Shown here: piece by piece, positions 57,105-64,000 of the stretch
Position numbering within the stretch: the first letter of the stretch is position 1
How the letters are laid out: every line of letters starts with the position of its first letter
NCBI RefSeq assembly: GCF_046244365.1
Contig: NZ_CP176395.1
Coordinates: forward strand, 3,596,001-3,660,000
DNA: 64,000 nt
Direction of reading: 5' to 3'
From: Paenibacillus_V sp046244365
GTDB lineage: Bacteria > Bacillota > Bacilli > Paenibacillales > NBRC-103111
Made by a program: the position numbers and the translations under genes
The notes under the pieces: model-generated
Databases searched by the model: none
What the model saw: only the letters and a program-made list of their open reading frames with translations
Told to the model about the DNA's origin: nothing

Positions 57105-58127
57105 ATGATTAAAGTCGGTATGATCAGCTATTGGCACGTTCATGCAAAAGATTATACGAAGCAGGCTTTGGAGCATCCGGATACGGAAATCGCTGCGGTT
57201 TGGGATGAAATACCGGAACGCGGGCGCAAAGAAGCGGAGGCGCTTGGCGTACCGTTCTACGAAAAGCTTGAAGATATGCTGGCCGACCCGAATATTGACG
57301 GAGTCATCAACGACGCCCCGACGGATCGTCACCACGAGGTGCTTGTAGCGGCTGCCAAAGCCGGGAAGCACATTTTCACCGAGAAAGTCGTCGCTCCGAC
57401 CGTGAAGGAATGCACGGACATATTGGCGGCGGTTCAAGAAGCCGGCGTGAAGCTGACGGTATCGCTCCCGCGTCTTAACTTCGGGTACACGCTGAAGGTG
57501 CAGGAGCTGCTGCAGCAAGGAATTCTCGGTGACGTGACGCTCGTACGCACACGCTTGTCCCACGGCGGAGCGCTTCCTACGGAGAGCTCCCCGAACGGCT
57601 GGCTGCCGGCGCATTTCTTCAGCCTGGCGCAATGCGGCGGCGGAGCCATGATCGATCTCGGCTGCCATCCGATGTATTTGGCTCGTTTGTTCCTGAACGG
57701 CATGCCGGAATCGGTAAGCGCTACATACGGCTATGTAACCGGACGCGAAGTGGAAGACAACGCGGTTTCCGTGCTTCGCTATTCGAACGGGGCTGTCGCC
57801 ATCGTGGAAGCCGGCTTCGTCAATTCGCAATCGCCGTTCGTGATCGAGGTGCACGGCACCGCAGGAAGCTTGCTGTACTCTACCCATGACGATAAGCTGC
57901 TCGTTCGGACCTCCAAGCCCGGCGTAGCCGGAAGCAAGGAGTGGACGGAGATCGAGCCGGTGCCGCAGGACCGCGAAACCGCATTCCATCAATGGGTGCG
58001 CCACATTCAGGACAATACGGTTGCGGACGAAAACATCGCGCTTGCGCTGGATCTCACGACGCTGATGGAAGCATCCAATCAATCGGCTCGCGGCGGCCGC
58101 CCGGTACGAATCGGCGAGCTGGCGTAA
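57105..58127 (+). CDS. Gfo/Idh/MocA-family oxidoreductase
   Basis: A 340-residue dehydrogenase-like protein. The Rossmann start is IKVGMISYWHVHAKDYTKQA, with GKHIFTEKVVAPTVKE at the EKP position (Lys kept, Pro replaced by Val) and GGGAMIDLGCHPMYLARLF holding the conserved Asp and His of the active site. It oxidises or epimerises a sugar-like substrate. The substrate is unknown. GAAGGAGAG precedes the ATG. The next gene, an AraC regulator, starts 11 bases after its stop and is probably cotranscribed. Confidence 0.88.
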   Translation: MIKVGMISYWHVHAKDYTKQALEHPDTEIAAVWDEIPERGRKEAEALGVPFYEKLEDMLADPNIDGVINDAPTDRHHEVLVAAAKAGKHIFTEKVVAPTVKECTDILAAVQEAGVKLTVSLPRLNFGYTLKVQELLQQGILGDVTLVRTRLSHGGALPTESSPNGWLPAHFFSLAQCGGGAMIDLGCHPMYLARLFLNGMPESVSATYGYVTGREVEDNAVSVLRYSNGAVAIVEAGFVNSQSPFVIEVHGTAGSLLYSTHDDKLLVRTSKPGVAGSKEWTEIEPVPQDRETAFHQWVRHIQDNTVADENIALALDLTTLMEASNQSARGGRPVRIGELA

Positions 58128-58138
58128 ACGGACGCATC

Positions 58139-59104
58139 ATGGGACAATCGGCTTCAGGGTTCAAACCGTTTCCATACGAGCCGATGCTGGAGCAGCCGCA
58201 TGCGCTCGACAAGCTGGATATCCGCTTTCGCTGGGGCGATTACGGCGTTAAAGTGTTGAAGTTTCATTTGACGACGTTTCCGCAGGGCAAGGTGGTCGAT
58301 TACCACAAGCATTCGGAATTCGAGCTTCACTTTATTCCTCGGGGCAAAGGAAAGCTTCTGCTGGAGGACGGCGAGCATTCGTTGTCGGCCGGTTTGATGT
58401 ATGTGACGGGACCGAATGTGCTGCATCGCCAAGAGGCGGATATGCAGGAAGCGATGGATGAGCTTTGTTTGCATGTCGATCTGGTCCGCCTTCCGGCACG
58501 CGCAAGCGGTCACGTACAGGAAGACGATTGGGGCGGCGCGCTTGAGCGTGCGGAGGCGGAGCAGTGCGTCGAAAGGCTGTCCCGGCTACCCGCCGTCCCT
58601 GTCGCGGACCGGAACGACGCCATGCAGTCCTTCTTGACGGCGTACCGCGCTTGGTACGACGGCTCGCCGGGACTTTATACGATACTGAAGCAGTCGGTCA
58701 TTCACATTCTGCTAAAAACGGTCAATGCCCAAACCAAGCAGCCGCCGCAGGTCGGCCTGCCTTCTCGCGACATGCATCGTTACCGTTACCAGCTTGCCGT
58801 CCAGTTCATTCACGATAACTACATGATGCCGCTGACCGTGGAGCATGTCGCCGAACGGGCGCAAATCAGCGCGCGCCAGCTGCAGCGGGTGTTCCGCAGC
58901 CAGACCGGCGAGACGTTCGGCGATTATCTGGAACGGTACCGGCTTACGCAGATTTGCCGGCAGCTGGAGCTGTCGGGCGACTCGATCCACCGGATCGCGG
59001 AGGCCAGCGGTTTTGCGAGCTCCAATTACTTGCACCATGTATTCAAGAAGCGGTTCGGCGAAACGCCGCTCGCTTACCGCGAACGGCATCGGAAGGGCGT
59101 ATGA
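58139..59104 (+). CDS. AraC-family transcriptional regulator
   Basis: A 321-residue regulator. The N-terminal cupin shows DYHKHSEFELHFIPRGKGKL and MYVTGPNVLHRQ. The C-terminal helix-turn-helix pair includes VEHVAERAQISARQLQRVFR and IHRIAEASGFASSNYLHHVF. The ATG chosen is 11 bases after the dehydrogenase stop. It has only a weak ribosome site and probably relies on translational coupling. A frame extending upstream lies inside the dehydrogenase gene in another phase. It likely controls its own operon. Confidence 0.87.
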   Translation: MGQSASGFKPFPYEPMLEQPHALDKLDIRFRWGDYGVKVLKFHLTTFPQGKVVDYHKHSEFELHFIPRGKGKLLLEDGEHSLSAGLMYVTGPNVLHRQEADMQEAMDELCLHVDLVRLPARASGHVQEDDWGGALERAEAEQCVERLSRLPAVPVADRNDAMQSFLTAYRAWYDGSPGLYTILKQSVIHILLKTVNAQTKQPPQVGLPSRDMHRYRYQLAVQFIHDNYMMPLTVEHVAERAQISARQLQRVFRSQTGETFGDYLERYRLTQICRQLELSGDSIHRIAEASGFASSNYLHHVFKKRFGETPLAYRERHRKGV

Positions 59105-59139
59105 AAAGAAGCGGTTTGCAGCAACTCTCTGTCCATTCG

Positions 59140-59172
59140 AGAAGGAGTCTCCCGCGGGGCGGCTCCTTTTTC
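59140..59172 (+). terminator. Intrinsic terminator after the dehydrogenase-AraC operon
   Basis: AGGAG...CCC and GGG...CTCCT close an imperfect stem followed by five T residues. Confidence 0.65.
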
Positions 59173-59407
59173 CTATGCGAACCGGGCGCCGGATACTGGC
59201 GGCCGCTTCTCCAATCAGGCTGGACAGACTCCCCGTTTGCCGATACAGGCGAAAGCTGATTTTTGATATTGTTGCCACTGCGTGTCATTTTGCAATCAAG
59301 CGAACGTTTGTGCTACAGTTTACTAGGGACAAGAAACATCGAACCCTGCATAACGTCGAGGCGCGATTTCGCGCGGTTGACGAAAACGACAGAAAGAGGC
59401 GATCCCT

Positions 59408-60235
59408 TTGGCGGCACATATCGAAGATACGACAGTACTGGCAAACGGCGTCAAGATGCCCTGGCTCGGGCTCGGCGTATGGCGCGTGGAGGAAGGAAAC
59501 GAGGTTGTCGAATCCGTAAAGGCGGCCATCCGCAACGGTTACCGCAGCATTGATACGGCGGCCGTGTACGGGAACGAGGAAGGCGTTGGTCAAGCGATCC
59601 GCGAAAGCGGCATCGACCGGAACGACCTGTTCGTCACGACGAAGGTGTGGAACGCGAATCAAGGCTACGAATCGACGCTGCAGGCATTTGAAGAAAGCCG
59701 CCGCAAGCTCGGCCTCGATATCATCGATCTATATTTGATTCACTGGCCGGTGAAGGATAAGTATAAAGAAACGTGGCGCGCTCTGGAAAAACTGTATAAA
59801 GATGGAGCCGTCCGTGCGATCGGCGTGAGCAATTTCCACGTCCACCATCTACAGGATGTGATGGAAGGCGCGGAAGTTAAGCCTATGGTCAACCAAGTCG
59901 AGTTCCATCCGCTGCTGGCCCAGCCGGAGCTAAGGGCATTCTGCAAAGAGAACGGCATTCAGCTGGAAGCGTGGAGCCCGCTTATGCAGGGCCGTCTGGA
60001 CAATCCTACGCTGCAGGAGCTTGCGGCCAAGCACGGCAAATCGCCGGCTCAAATCGTCCTTCGCTGGGATTTGCAGCATGGGGTCGTCACGATACCGAAA
60101 TCGATTCAAGAGCACCGTATCCGTGAAAACGCCGGGATTTTCGATTTCGAGCTTTCCGCTCAAGACATGGCGGCGATCGATGCGATCAACCGCAACGAGC
60201 GCATCGGTCCGGATCCGGACAACTTTAACTTTTAA
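59408..60235 (+). CDS. Aldo/keto reductase (YvgN/YtbE-like)
   Basis: A 275-residue TIM-barrel NADPH-dependent reductase. The catalytic tetrad is visible: Asp and Tyr in SIDTAAVYGNEEGVG, Lys in VTTKVWN and His in YLIHWPVKD. AIGVSNFHVHHL and TIPKSIQEHRIREN (cofactor-binding Lys and Arg) follow. Relatives reduce glyoxal, methylglyoxal and other small aldehydes. The TTG start lies seven bases after AAGAGGCG and gives the family N-terminus. It is followed by a terminator, so it is probably monocistronic. Confidence 0.92.
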   Translation: MAAHIEDTTVLANGVKMPWLGLGVWRVEEGNEVVESVKAAIRNGYRSIDTAAVYGNEEGVGQAIRESGIDRNDLFVTTKVWNANQGYESTLQAFEESRRKLGLDIIDLYLIHWPVKDKYKETWRALEKLYKDGAVRAIGVSNFHVHHLQDVMEGAEVKPMVNQVEFHPLLAQPELRAFCKENGIQLEAWSPLMQGRLDNPTLQELAAKHGKSPAQIVLRWDLQHGVVTIPKSIQEHRIRENAGIFDFELSAQDMAAIDAINRNERIGPDPDNFNF

Positions 60236-60254
60236 CTCTTTTAGACGATTCAAG

Positions 60255-60282
60255 AGGCCTGGGATCGCTCCTTGGCCTTTTT
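60255..60282 (+). terminator. Intrinsic terminator after the aldo/keto reductase gene
   Basis: AGGCC and GGCCT close a stem with inner GGA/TCC pairs, followed by five T residues. Confidence 0.65.
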
Positions 60283-60315
60283 GCCGCGCTGCAAGCAAAG
60301 AGGAAGGAGGAAGCC

Positions 60316-61254
60316 ATGAAAATCGACAGGCTGCTGGCCATTACCATCCTGATCCTGAATAGGGGGAGAATAAGCGCCAAGGAACTGGCGGACCGCTTTG
60401 AAGTGTCCACCAAAACCATTTACCGGGACATGGAGGCACTGAACCAAGCGGGGATTCCGATCGTCGCCCACCAGGGAACAGCAGGCGGGTACGATATTTT
60501 GGAGCATTTTACGATAGCCCGCCAGTATTTATCGTTAGACGAGATTACTTCTGTTCTAACTGCGGTGAGAGGCATCGGTACCGTACTGGACGATGCGACT
60601 TTTGCCAGCGTACTCGAGAAAGTCAAAGCGCTGCTCCATAAATCGGATAGGGCGCAGTGGGAACGGCAAAACGATCCGATCGTCTTGGATTTGAATCCTT
60701 GGGGGCAAGGCGAGGAAGCCAGGAACAAAGTCAATGTGCTGAAGCAGGCGATCCACGAAACGAGGAAAGTGGTTTTGCGCTACATCGACAAGGACGGAAC
60801 GGAAAGCGATAGGGTAGCGGAGCCTTATGCGCTGATCCTAAAGGGCAATGTGTGGTACGTACAAGCATTTTGTACCCTGCGCGATGATTTTAGAGTATTC
60901 CGTTTGTCCCGCGTGCGGCATTTGCGGGATTTGCCGGAACGGTTCGATAAGCGTACGGCTCCGCCGCTCGACGGCTACTCCTGGGAGCCGGGATGGTCCA
61001 AGCATAAGGAGAAAACCATGGTGCTTGCTTTCCAGCCCGAGGTTCGACACCGCGTGGGAGATACGTTTCATCCCGATCAAGTGACCGACATGCCGGACGG
61101 CTCCATGCGCGTGACGGGGCAGTTCCCGGAGGACGAATGGTTTTACGGGATGGTTCTTAGTTACGGTGATGGCGTGAAGGTCGAAAGCCCTGAGGAAGTA
61201 GCGAAAGAAGTCGTCGACCGGGCAAAAAAAATTGTCGGGCGGTATGCGAACTAA
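60316..61254 (+). CDS. YafY-type transcriptional regulator with WYL domain
   Basis: A 312-residue regulator. The N-terminal winged helix reads ISAKELADRFEVSTKTIYRD. Residues about 130-215 form a WYL domain with RVAEPYALILKGNVWYVQAF, where WYV replaces the strict WYL motif, followed by RLSRVRHL. A WCX-like C-terminal extension follows. WYL domains commonly sense ligands, including nucleic acids in some cases. The target is unknown, and the GyrI-like gene 64 bases downstream is a candidate. AGGAGG precedes the ATG. Confidence 0.87.
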   Translation: MKIDRLLAITILILNRGRISAKELADRFEVSTKTIYRDMEALNQAGIPIVAHQGTAGGYDILEHFTIARQYLSLDEITSVLTAVRGIGTVLDDATFASVLEKVKALLHKSDRAQWERQNDPIVLDLNPWGQGEEARNKVNVLKQAIHETRKVVLRYIDKDGTESDRVAEPYALILKGNVWYVQAFCTLRDDFRVFRLSRVRHLRDLPERFDKRTAPPLDGYSWEPGWSKHKEKTMVLAFQPEVRHRVGDTFHPDQVTDMPDGSMRVTGQFPEDEWFYGMVLSYGDGVKVESPEEVAKEVVDRAKKIVGRYAN

Positions 61255-61318
61255 GACATATAGATGTCCGGTTTTGGGGTGTATCATTACGCTATACCAC
61301 CAGAAAAGAGGACGATAG

Positions 61319-61801
61319 ATGGAGAGCGGCATCATTAGAAAACCGGCATTCAAGCTTATCGGCGTGAGCGCAAGAACGACAAATGCAGCGGAGGCGGGTC
61401 CGAACGGACGCTTGCCTGCGTTATGGGACGCTTTTTTGGCCAGCCGAATTTCCGAACGGCCCGAAGTTGCCAATCCGCATTTCATTTATGGGTTGTATAC
61501 GGATTATGAAAGTGACGTCAACGGAGCGTATACGGCGCTTCTGGGAATGGAGGCTGCAGACGATGCAAGCCCCGAGTTACCGGATCTCCAGGGCGCAGTC
61601 GTGCCGGAATCCAAGTACATGGTCTTCCAGTCGGCAAAAGGCCCGCTGCATGAGGTCGTTCCTCAAGCGTGGCGGTACATCTGGGACTATTTTCAGAACG
61701 GTGCTGTAAAGAGAGCGTATACGGGAGATTTCGAGCTTTACGATTCCCGCGATTTCGATCCTCGGCATACGTCGGTGCAAATTTATATTTCCGTCGAATA
61801 A
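61319..61801 (+). CDS. GyrI-like effector-binding domain protein
   Basis: A 160-residue protein matching the stand-alone GyrI/AraC effector-binding fold. It starts FKLIGVSARTTNAAEAGPNG, then reads LWDAFLASRI, HFIYGLYTDYESDVNGAYTA, YMVFQSAKGPLHEVVPQAWR and the C-terminal YDSRDFDPRHTSVQIYISV. Such proteins bind small hydrophobic or cationic compounds and can neutralise toxins. The ligand is unknown. AAGAGG precedes the ATG. It may be regulated by the WYL protein just upstream. A strong terminator follows. Confidence 0.82.
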   Translation: MESGIIRKPAFKLIGVSARTTNAAEAGPNGRLPALWDAFLASRISERPEVANPHFIYGLYTDYESDVNGAYTALLGMEAADDASPELPDLQGAVVPESKYMVFQSAKGPLHEVVPQAWRYIWDYFQNGAVKRAYTGDFELYDSRDFDPRHTSVQIYISVE

Positions 61802-61807
61802 AACAGA

Positions 61808-61832
61808 AGACGCCTATAAGGCGTTTTTTTGT
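61808..61832 (+). terminator. Intrinsic terminator after the GyrI-like gene
   Basis: ACGCCT and AGGCGT pair around ATA, followed by seven T residues. Confidence 0.75.
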
Positions 61833-61870
61833 TTTGCATAATCGCTCAAAAGTTTATCGTTTTTTTAGAA

Positions 61871-61910
61871 TTCGTTGATAGGCAGTTTATAACTGTCTTG
61901 TACGATAGGA
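61871..61910 (+). promoter_or_regulatory. Candidate promoter/operator for the ABC-2 permease operon
   Basis: TTAGAA and TATAAC boxes occur at about 17-base spacing around 61865-61893. The -10 box lies inside the small inverted repeat CAGTTTATAACTG, a possible repressor site. Confidence 0.35.
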
Positions 61911-61961
61911 GGAGGACTGTTAGGCATAGTCTTTAGGGAAATGTAAAGGAGTGGATTTTAG

Positions 61962-62702
61962 ATGGGTCTATTAATCGCTACCGTAACGCGGGAGACGCGG
62001 AATTTGCTTGCAAAACGCTCCATCCGCATCCTATTTGGGCTTTCCGTTCTGCTGTCGGTTGGGGCGGCTTACTTGCTCGTTCGTATGCAGGATATGATCG
62101 GAATGGGCGATGTCAGCGGCATGGCTTTTCCTTTGCTTACGCTCGGCGTGTTGACCACCGTTTTTTTGCCGCTGCTGCTCGTCGCCTCCGTTTCGGATTC
62201 GTTTGCGATGCAGACCGGCAGTGCGAATCCTAAATCAACAGCGCTCGCACGGTTTAAACGATTCGCTTCGCGTCTGCTTGCCGTCGCTTGTCTGATCGTG
62301 CTTCAGCTAGCCCTCGTTTGGGCAAGCTCCAGCGTTGTCGGCCTGTTGTTCATGAGCGATCTGCCTCCGGAAGGGCTCGCGAGCGGGCTTGTCGCATACG
62401 GCGCCGCGTTCTTCCCGTTACTCGCTCTGGGGTTTGCCTCTGCGCTGATCGCCAGGCAGTTCCGCAGCCGGGCGGCTGCTGCAATCGTCAGCGCCTCCGT
62501 GTACGTCGTCGCCAAAACCGTAACCGTGGCATTTCCGCATTCGGCGTCCTTTACGGTATTCGCATACGAAGATTGGCATGTGCTCTGGATGGGGAGCTCC
62601 GTTTCGTTCAATCAAATGACCAACGTATTTATGTTTATCCTGCTGTGTAGTATAGTAGCGTATACGGCGGGATTGTATTCGTTCGAGAAGCGCGAGGTGT
62701 AG
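61962..62702 (+). CDS. ABC-2-type membrane permease
   Basis: A 246-residue membrane protein with about six helices (ILFGLSVLLSVGAAYLL, LLTLGVLTTVFLPLLL, LLAVACLIVLQLALVW, FFPLLALGFASALIA). It has the general form of ABC-2 permeases, with an N-terminal cytosolic start (TRETRNLLAKRSIR). AAAGGAG precedes the ATG. No ATPase gene is adjacent. The next gene, a sensor kinase, begins nine bases after its stop, so the two are one operon. The transported substrate is unknown. Confidence 0.7.
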   Translation: MGLLIATVTRETRNLLAKRSIRILFGLSVLLSVGAAYLLVRMQDMIGMGDVSGMAFPLLTLGVLTTVFLPLLLVASVSDSFAMQTGSANPKSTALARFKRFASRLLAVACLIVLQLALVWASSSVVGLLFMSDLPPEGLASGLVAYGAAFFPLLALGFASALIARQFRSRAAAAIVSASVYVVAKTVTVAFPHSASFTVFAYEDWHVLWMGSSVSFNQMTNVFMFILLCSIVAYTAGLYSFEKREV

Positions 62703-62711
62703 GGCGACAAA

Positions 62712-64000
62712 GTGTCCATTCGAATCCGATTATTGTTGTCCCATATCGCGATGGTCGTCGTGCCGATCGTACTGCTTCTTCTTGCTATGGGTCTTGTATC
62801 GACGCTGCTGCTCGGAGACGACAGCTCGCTCTACCGCGTATTTAAAGCGGGCAGCAATCTGAAAGCCATGCAAACAAAGATCGAAGGCGAGCTTCAGTAC
62901 ATTAGCGGGAACGATTCGAAGAAGCTCCTCGATCCCGCTTATTTGGAGCCTTTAAACCGCAGACTGGACGAAATGCAGTCCGGTATTGCCGTCGCCGTAA
63001 GCGGTGCCGTCGTTTATTCATCTCCTTCTGTAACCGACTATATGGCTGCGAAAGGGATGGTCGGGGCAGATGCGCTTGCTAAAGCGCTCCCGAGCCGGCG
63101 CGACAAAGCCAAACCGCTGGATACCGGCACTATCGTTTACCAAACGGAAATCTTCCCGTTCCCGCTTTCCGGCGGCGGAGAGGGAACGTTATATTTCTTT
63201 ACGAATAACGAAACGAAATTCGCAGGTCTTCGACCGCTGCAGTTTCTTATCATGCTGCTTGCTTTGGCCGTGACGAACGGCGTTCTGACCTACATCGTTT
63301 CGCGAAGCATCATCAAGCCCCTGTACACGTTAAAAAGAGCCGCCGAAACGATTAAGGACGGCGATCTTGATTTCGAGGTGAAGCCGACGACGAACGATGA
63401 AATCGGCGAAGTCAGCGTTGCGTTCGAAGAAATGCGGCGCCGGCTCAAAGATTCGATCGACCAAGGGATGCAGTATGAGGAAAACCGCAAAGAGCTGATT
63501 TCCCATATCTCCCATGACTTGAAGACGCCGATCACTTCGATTAAGGGTTATGTGGAAGGCATTCTGGACGGGGTCGCGAATTCGCCTCAAAAGCAGGAGA
63601 CGTATATGCGGCGCATCTATCACCGGGCGGTCGAGATGGATAGGCTGATCGACGAGCTGTTTTTATTCTCGAAGCTGGATTTGAAGAAGCTGCCGTTTCA
63701 TTTTGAACGCCTCGATATCGTCCGGTATGCGCGCGACTGTATGGAGGAAATGCGGATCGATCTGGAGAAGGAAGGGATCGAGCTTCATTACGATGCGGAA
63801 GATTGCCGGCCCGTAATAGTCGTGGCCGACAGAGAGAAGCTGAACAGGGTGATGGTCAATATTATCGAGAACAGCATGAAATATATGCGCAAGCCGAGTA
63901 CGGGCTCGAAACGGATCTCTGCGGCGCTGATCGACGGGGCGAACGAGGTGACGATCCGCATTTCGGACAACGGTCCCGGCGTTCCGGAGCATGCGCTTGA
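62712..64000 (+). CDS. HAMP-domain sensor histidine kinase (3' end beyond the window)
   Basis: A GTG-start frame stays open to the window end (about 429 codons). A first helix (MVVVPIVLLLLAMGLVSTLL) and an extracytoplasmic loop of about 130 residues lead to a second helix (LIMLLALAVTNGVLTYIV). A HAMP segment follows, then H-box LISHISHDLKTPITSIKGYV with the phosphorylated His, N-box NRVMVNIIENSMKYM and ISDNGPGVP (G1 box). It is a membrane sensor kinase translationally close to the ABC-2 permease. The response regulator is presumably downstream or before that region. The ligand is unknown. Confidence 0.88.
   Translation, partial: MSIRIRLLLSHIAMVVVPIVLLLLAMGLVSTLLLGDDSSLYRVFKAGSNLKAMQTKIEGELQYISGNDSKKLLDPAYLEPLNRRLDEMQSGIAVAVSGAVVYSSPSVTDYMAAKGMVGADALAKALPSRRDKAKPLDTGTIVYQTEIFPFPLSGGGEGTLYFFTNNETKFAGLRPLQFLIMLLALAVTNGVLTYIVSRSIIKPLYTLKRAAETIKDGDLDFEVKPTTNDEIGEVSVAFEEMRRRLKDSIDQGMQYEENRKELISHISHDLKTPITSIKGYVEGILDGVANSPQKQETYMRRIYHRAVEMDRLIDELFLFSKLDLKKLPFHFERLDIVRYARDCMEEMRIDLEKEGIELHYDAEDCRPVIVVADREKLNRVMVNIIENSMKYMRKPSTGSKRISAALIDGANEVTIRISDNGPGVPEHAL

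Overview
The window looks like a chromosomal segment of a Paenibacillus/Cohnella-type member of the Paenibacillaceae. The evidence is a fairly high-GC Firmicute style with strong AGGAGG ribosome binding sites, a Bacillus-order opuCABCD operon, B. subtilis-like YitT, YqkE, UPF0316 and CitA proteins, and many AraC regulators next to LplB/YtcP-type sugar permeases. Genus is an inference from gene content. No rRNA, CRISPR array, prophage or transposase was seen.

Left part (1-15.1 kb): the tail of an OatA-like acyltransferase, a YitT membrane protein, an aldose epimerase-like protein, an RpoD-type sigma factor lacking most of region 1.1, a zinc-ribbon-like small protein, and rsgA. The rsgA leader holds a 17-codon reading frame and three competing RNA arms. 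An AraC/PhyH divergent pair, small proteins, a large beta-propeller protein, a DJ-1/PfpI protein and a LysR/ilvE divergent pair follow.

Middle (15.1-31.5 kb): a heterodimeric ABC exporter sits between two clusters of TTCACTAnTAGTGAA palindromes. It is followed by a ParB-like protein without ParA, a frameshifted hydrolase, an AraC/alpha-L-rhamnosidase divergent pair, flavohemoprotein hmp with a convergent Crp-family regulator, RNase H, a FecCD permease remnant, and a 1.4-kb repeat-rich noncoding stretch with seven copies of a short repeat and a nested inverted repeat ending in a terminator.

Right part (31.5-64 kb): opuCABCD (osmolyte uptake), a glutathione peroxidase, a MraY paralogue, a PIN/RHH toxin-antitoxin-like pair, a MreB paralogue, a YjbR protein, an aminotransferase remnant, a sugar isomerase/AraC pair and citA. 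A decayed permease fused by deletion to a truncated AraC regulator comes next. tRNA-Asp(GTC) lies directly upstream of gluQ, whose product modifies that tRNA. An intact sugar-uptake locus (membrane AraC sensor, two permeases, lipoprotein, Gfo/Idh dehydrogenase), aspA, a second Gfo/Idh-AraC pair, an aldo/keto reductase, WYL and GyrI-like proteins, and an ABC-2 permease coupled to a histidine kinase cut by the window end complete the segment.

Most genes are ordinary accessory metabolism and regulation. The strongest candidates for undescribed biology are the rsgA leader switch, the structured noncoding block at 30.7 kb, the two opposed promoters with a short terminated transcript upstream of the sigma gene, and the dispersed repeat families.
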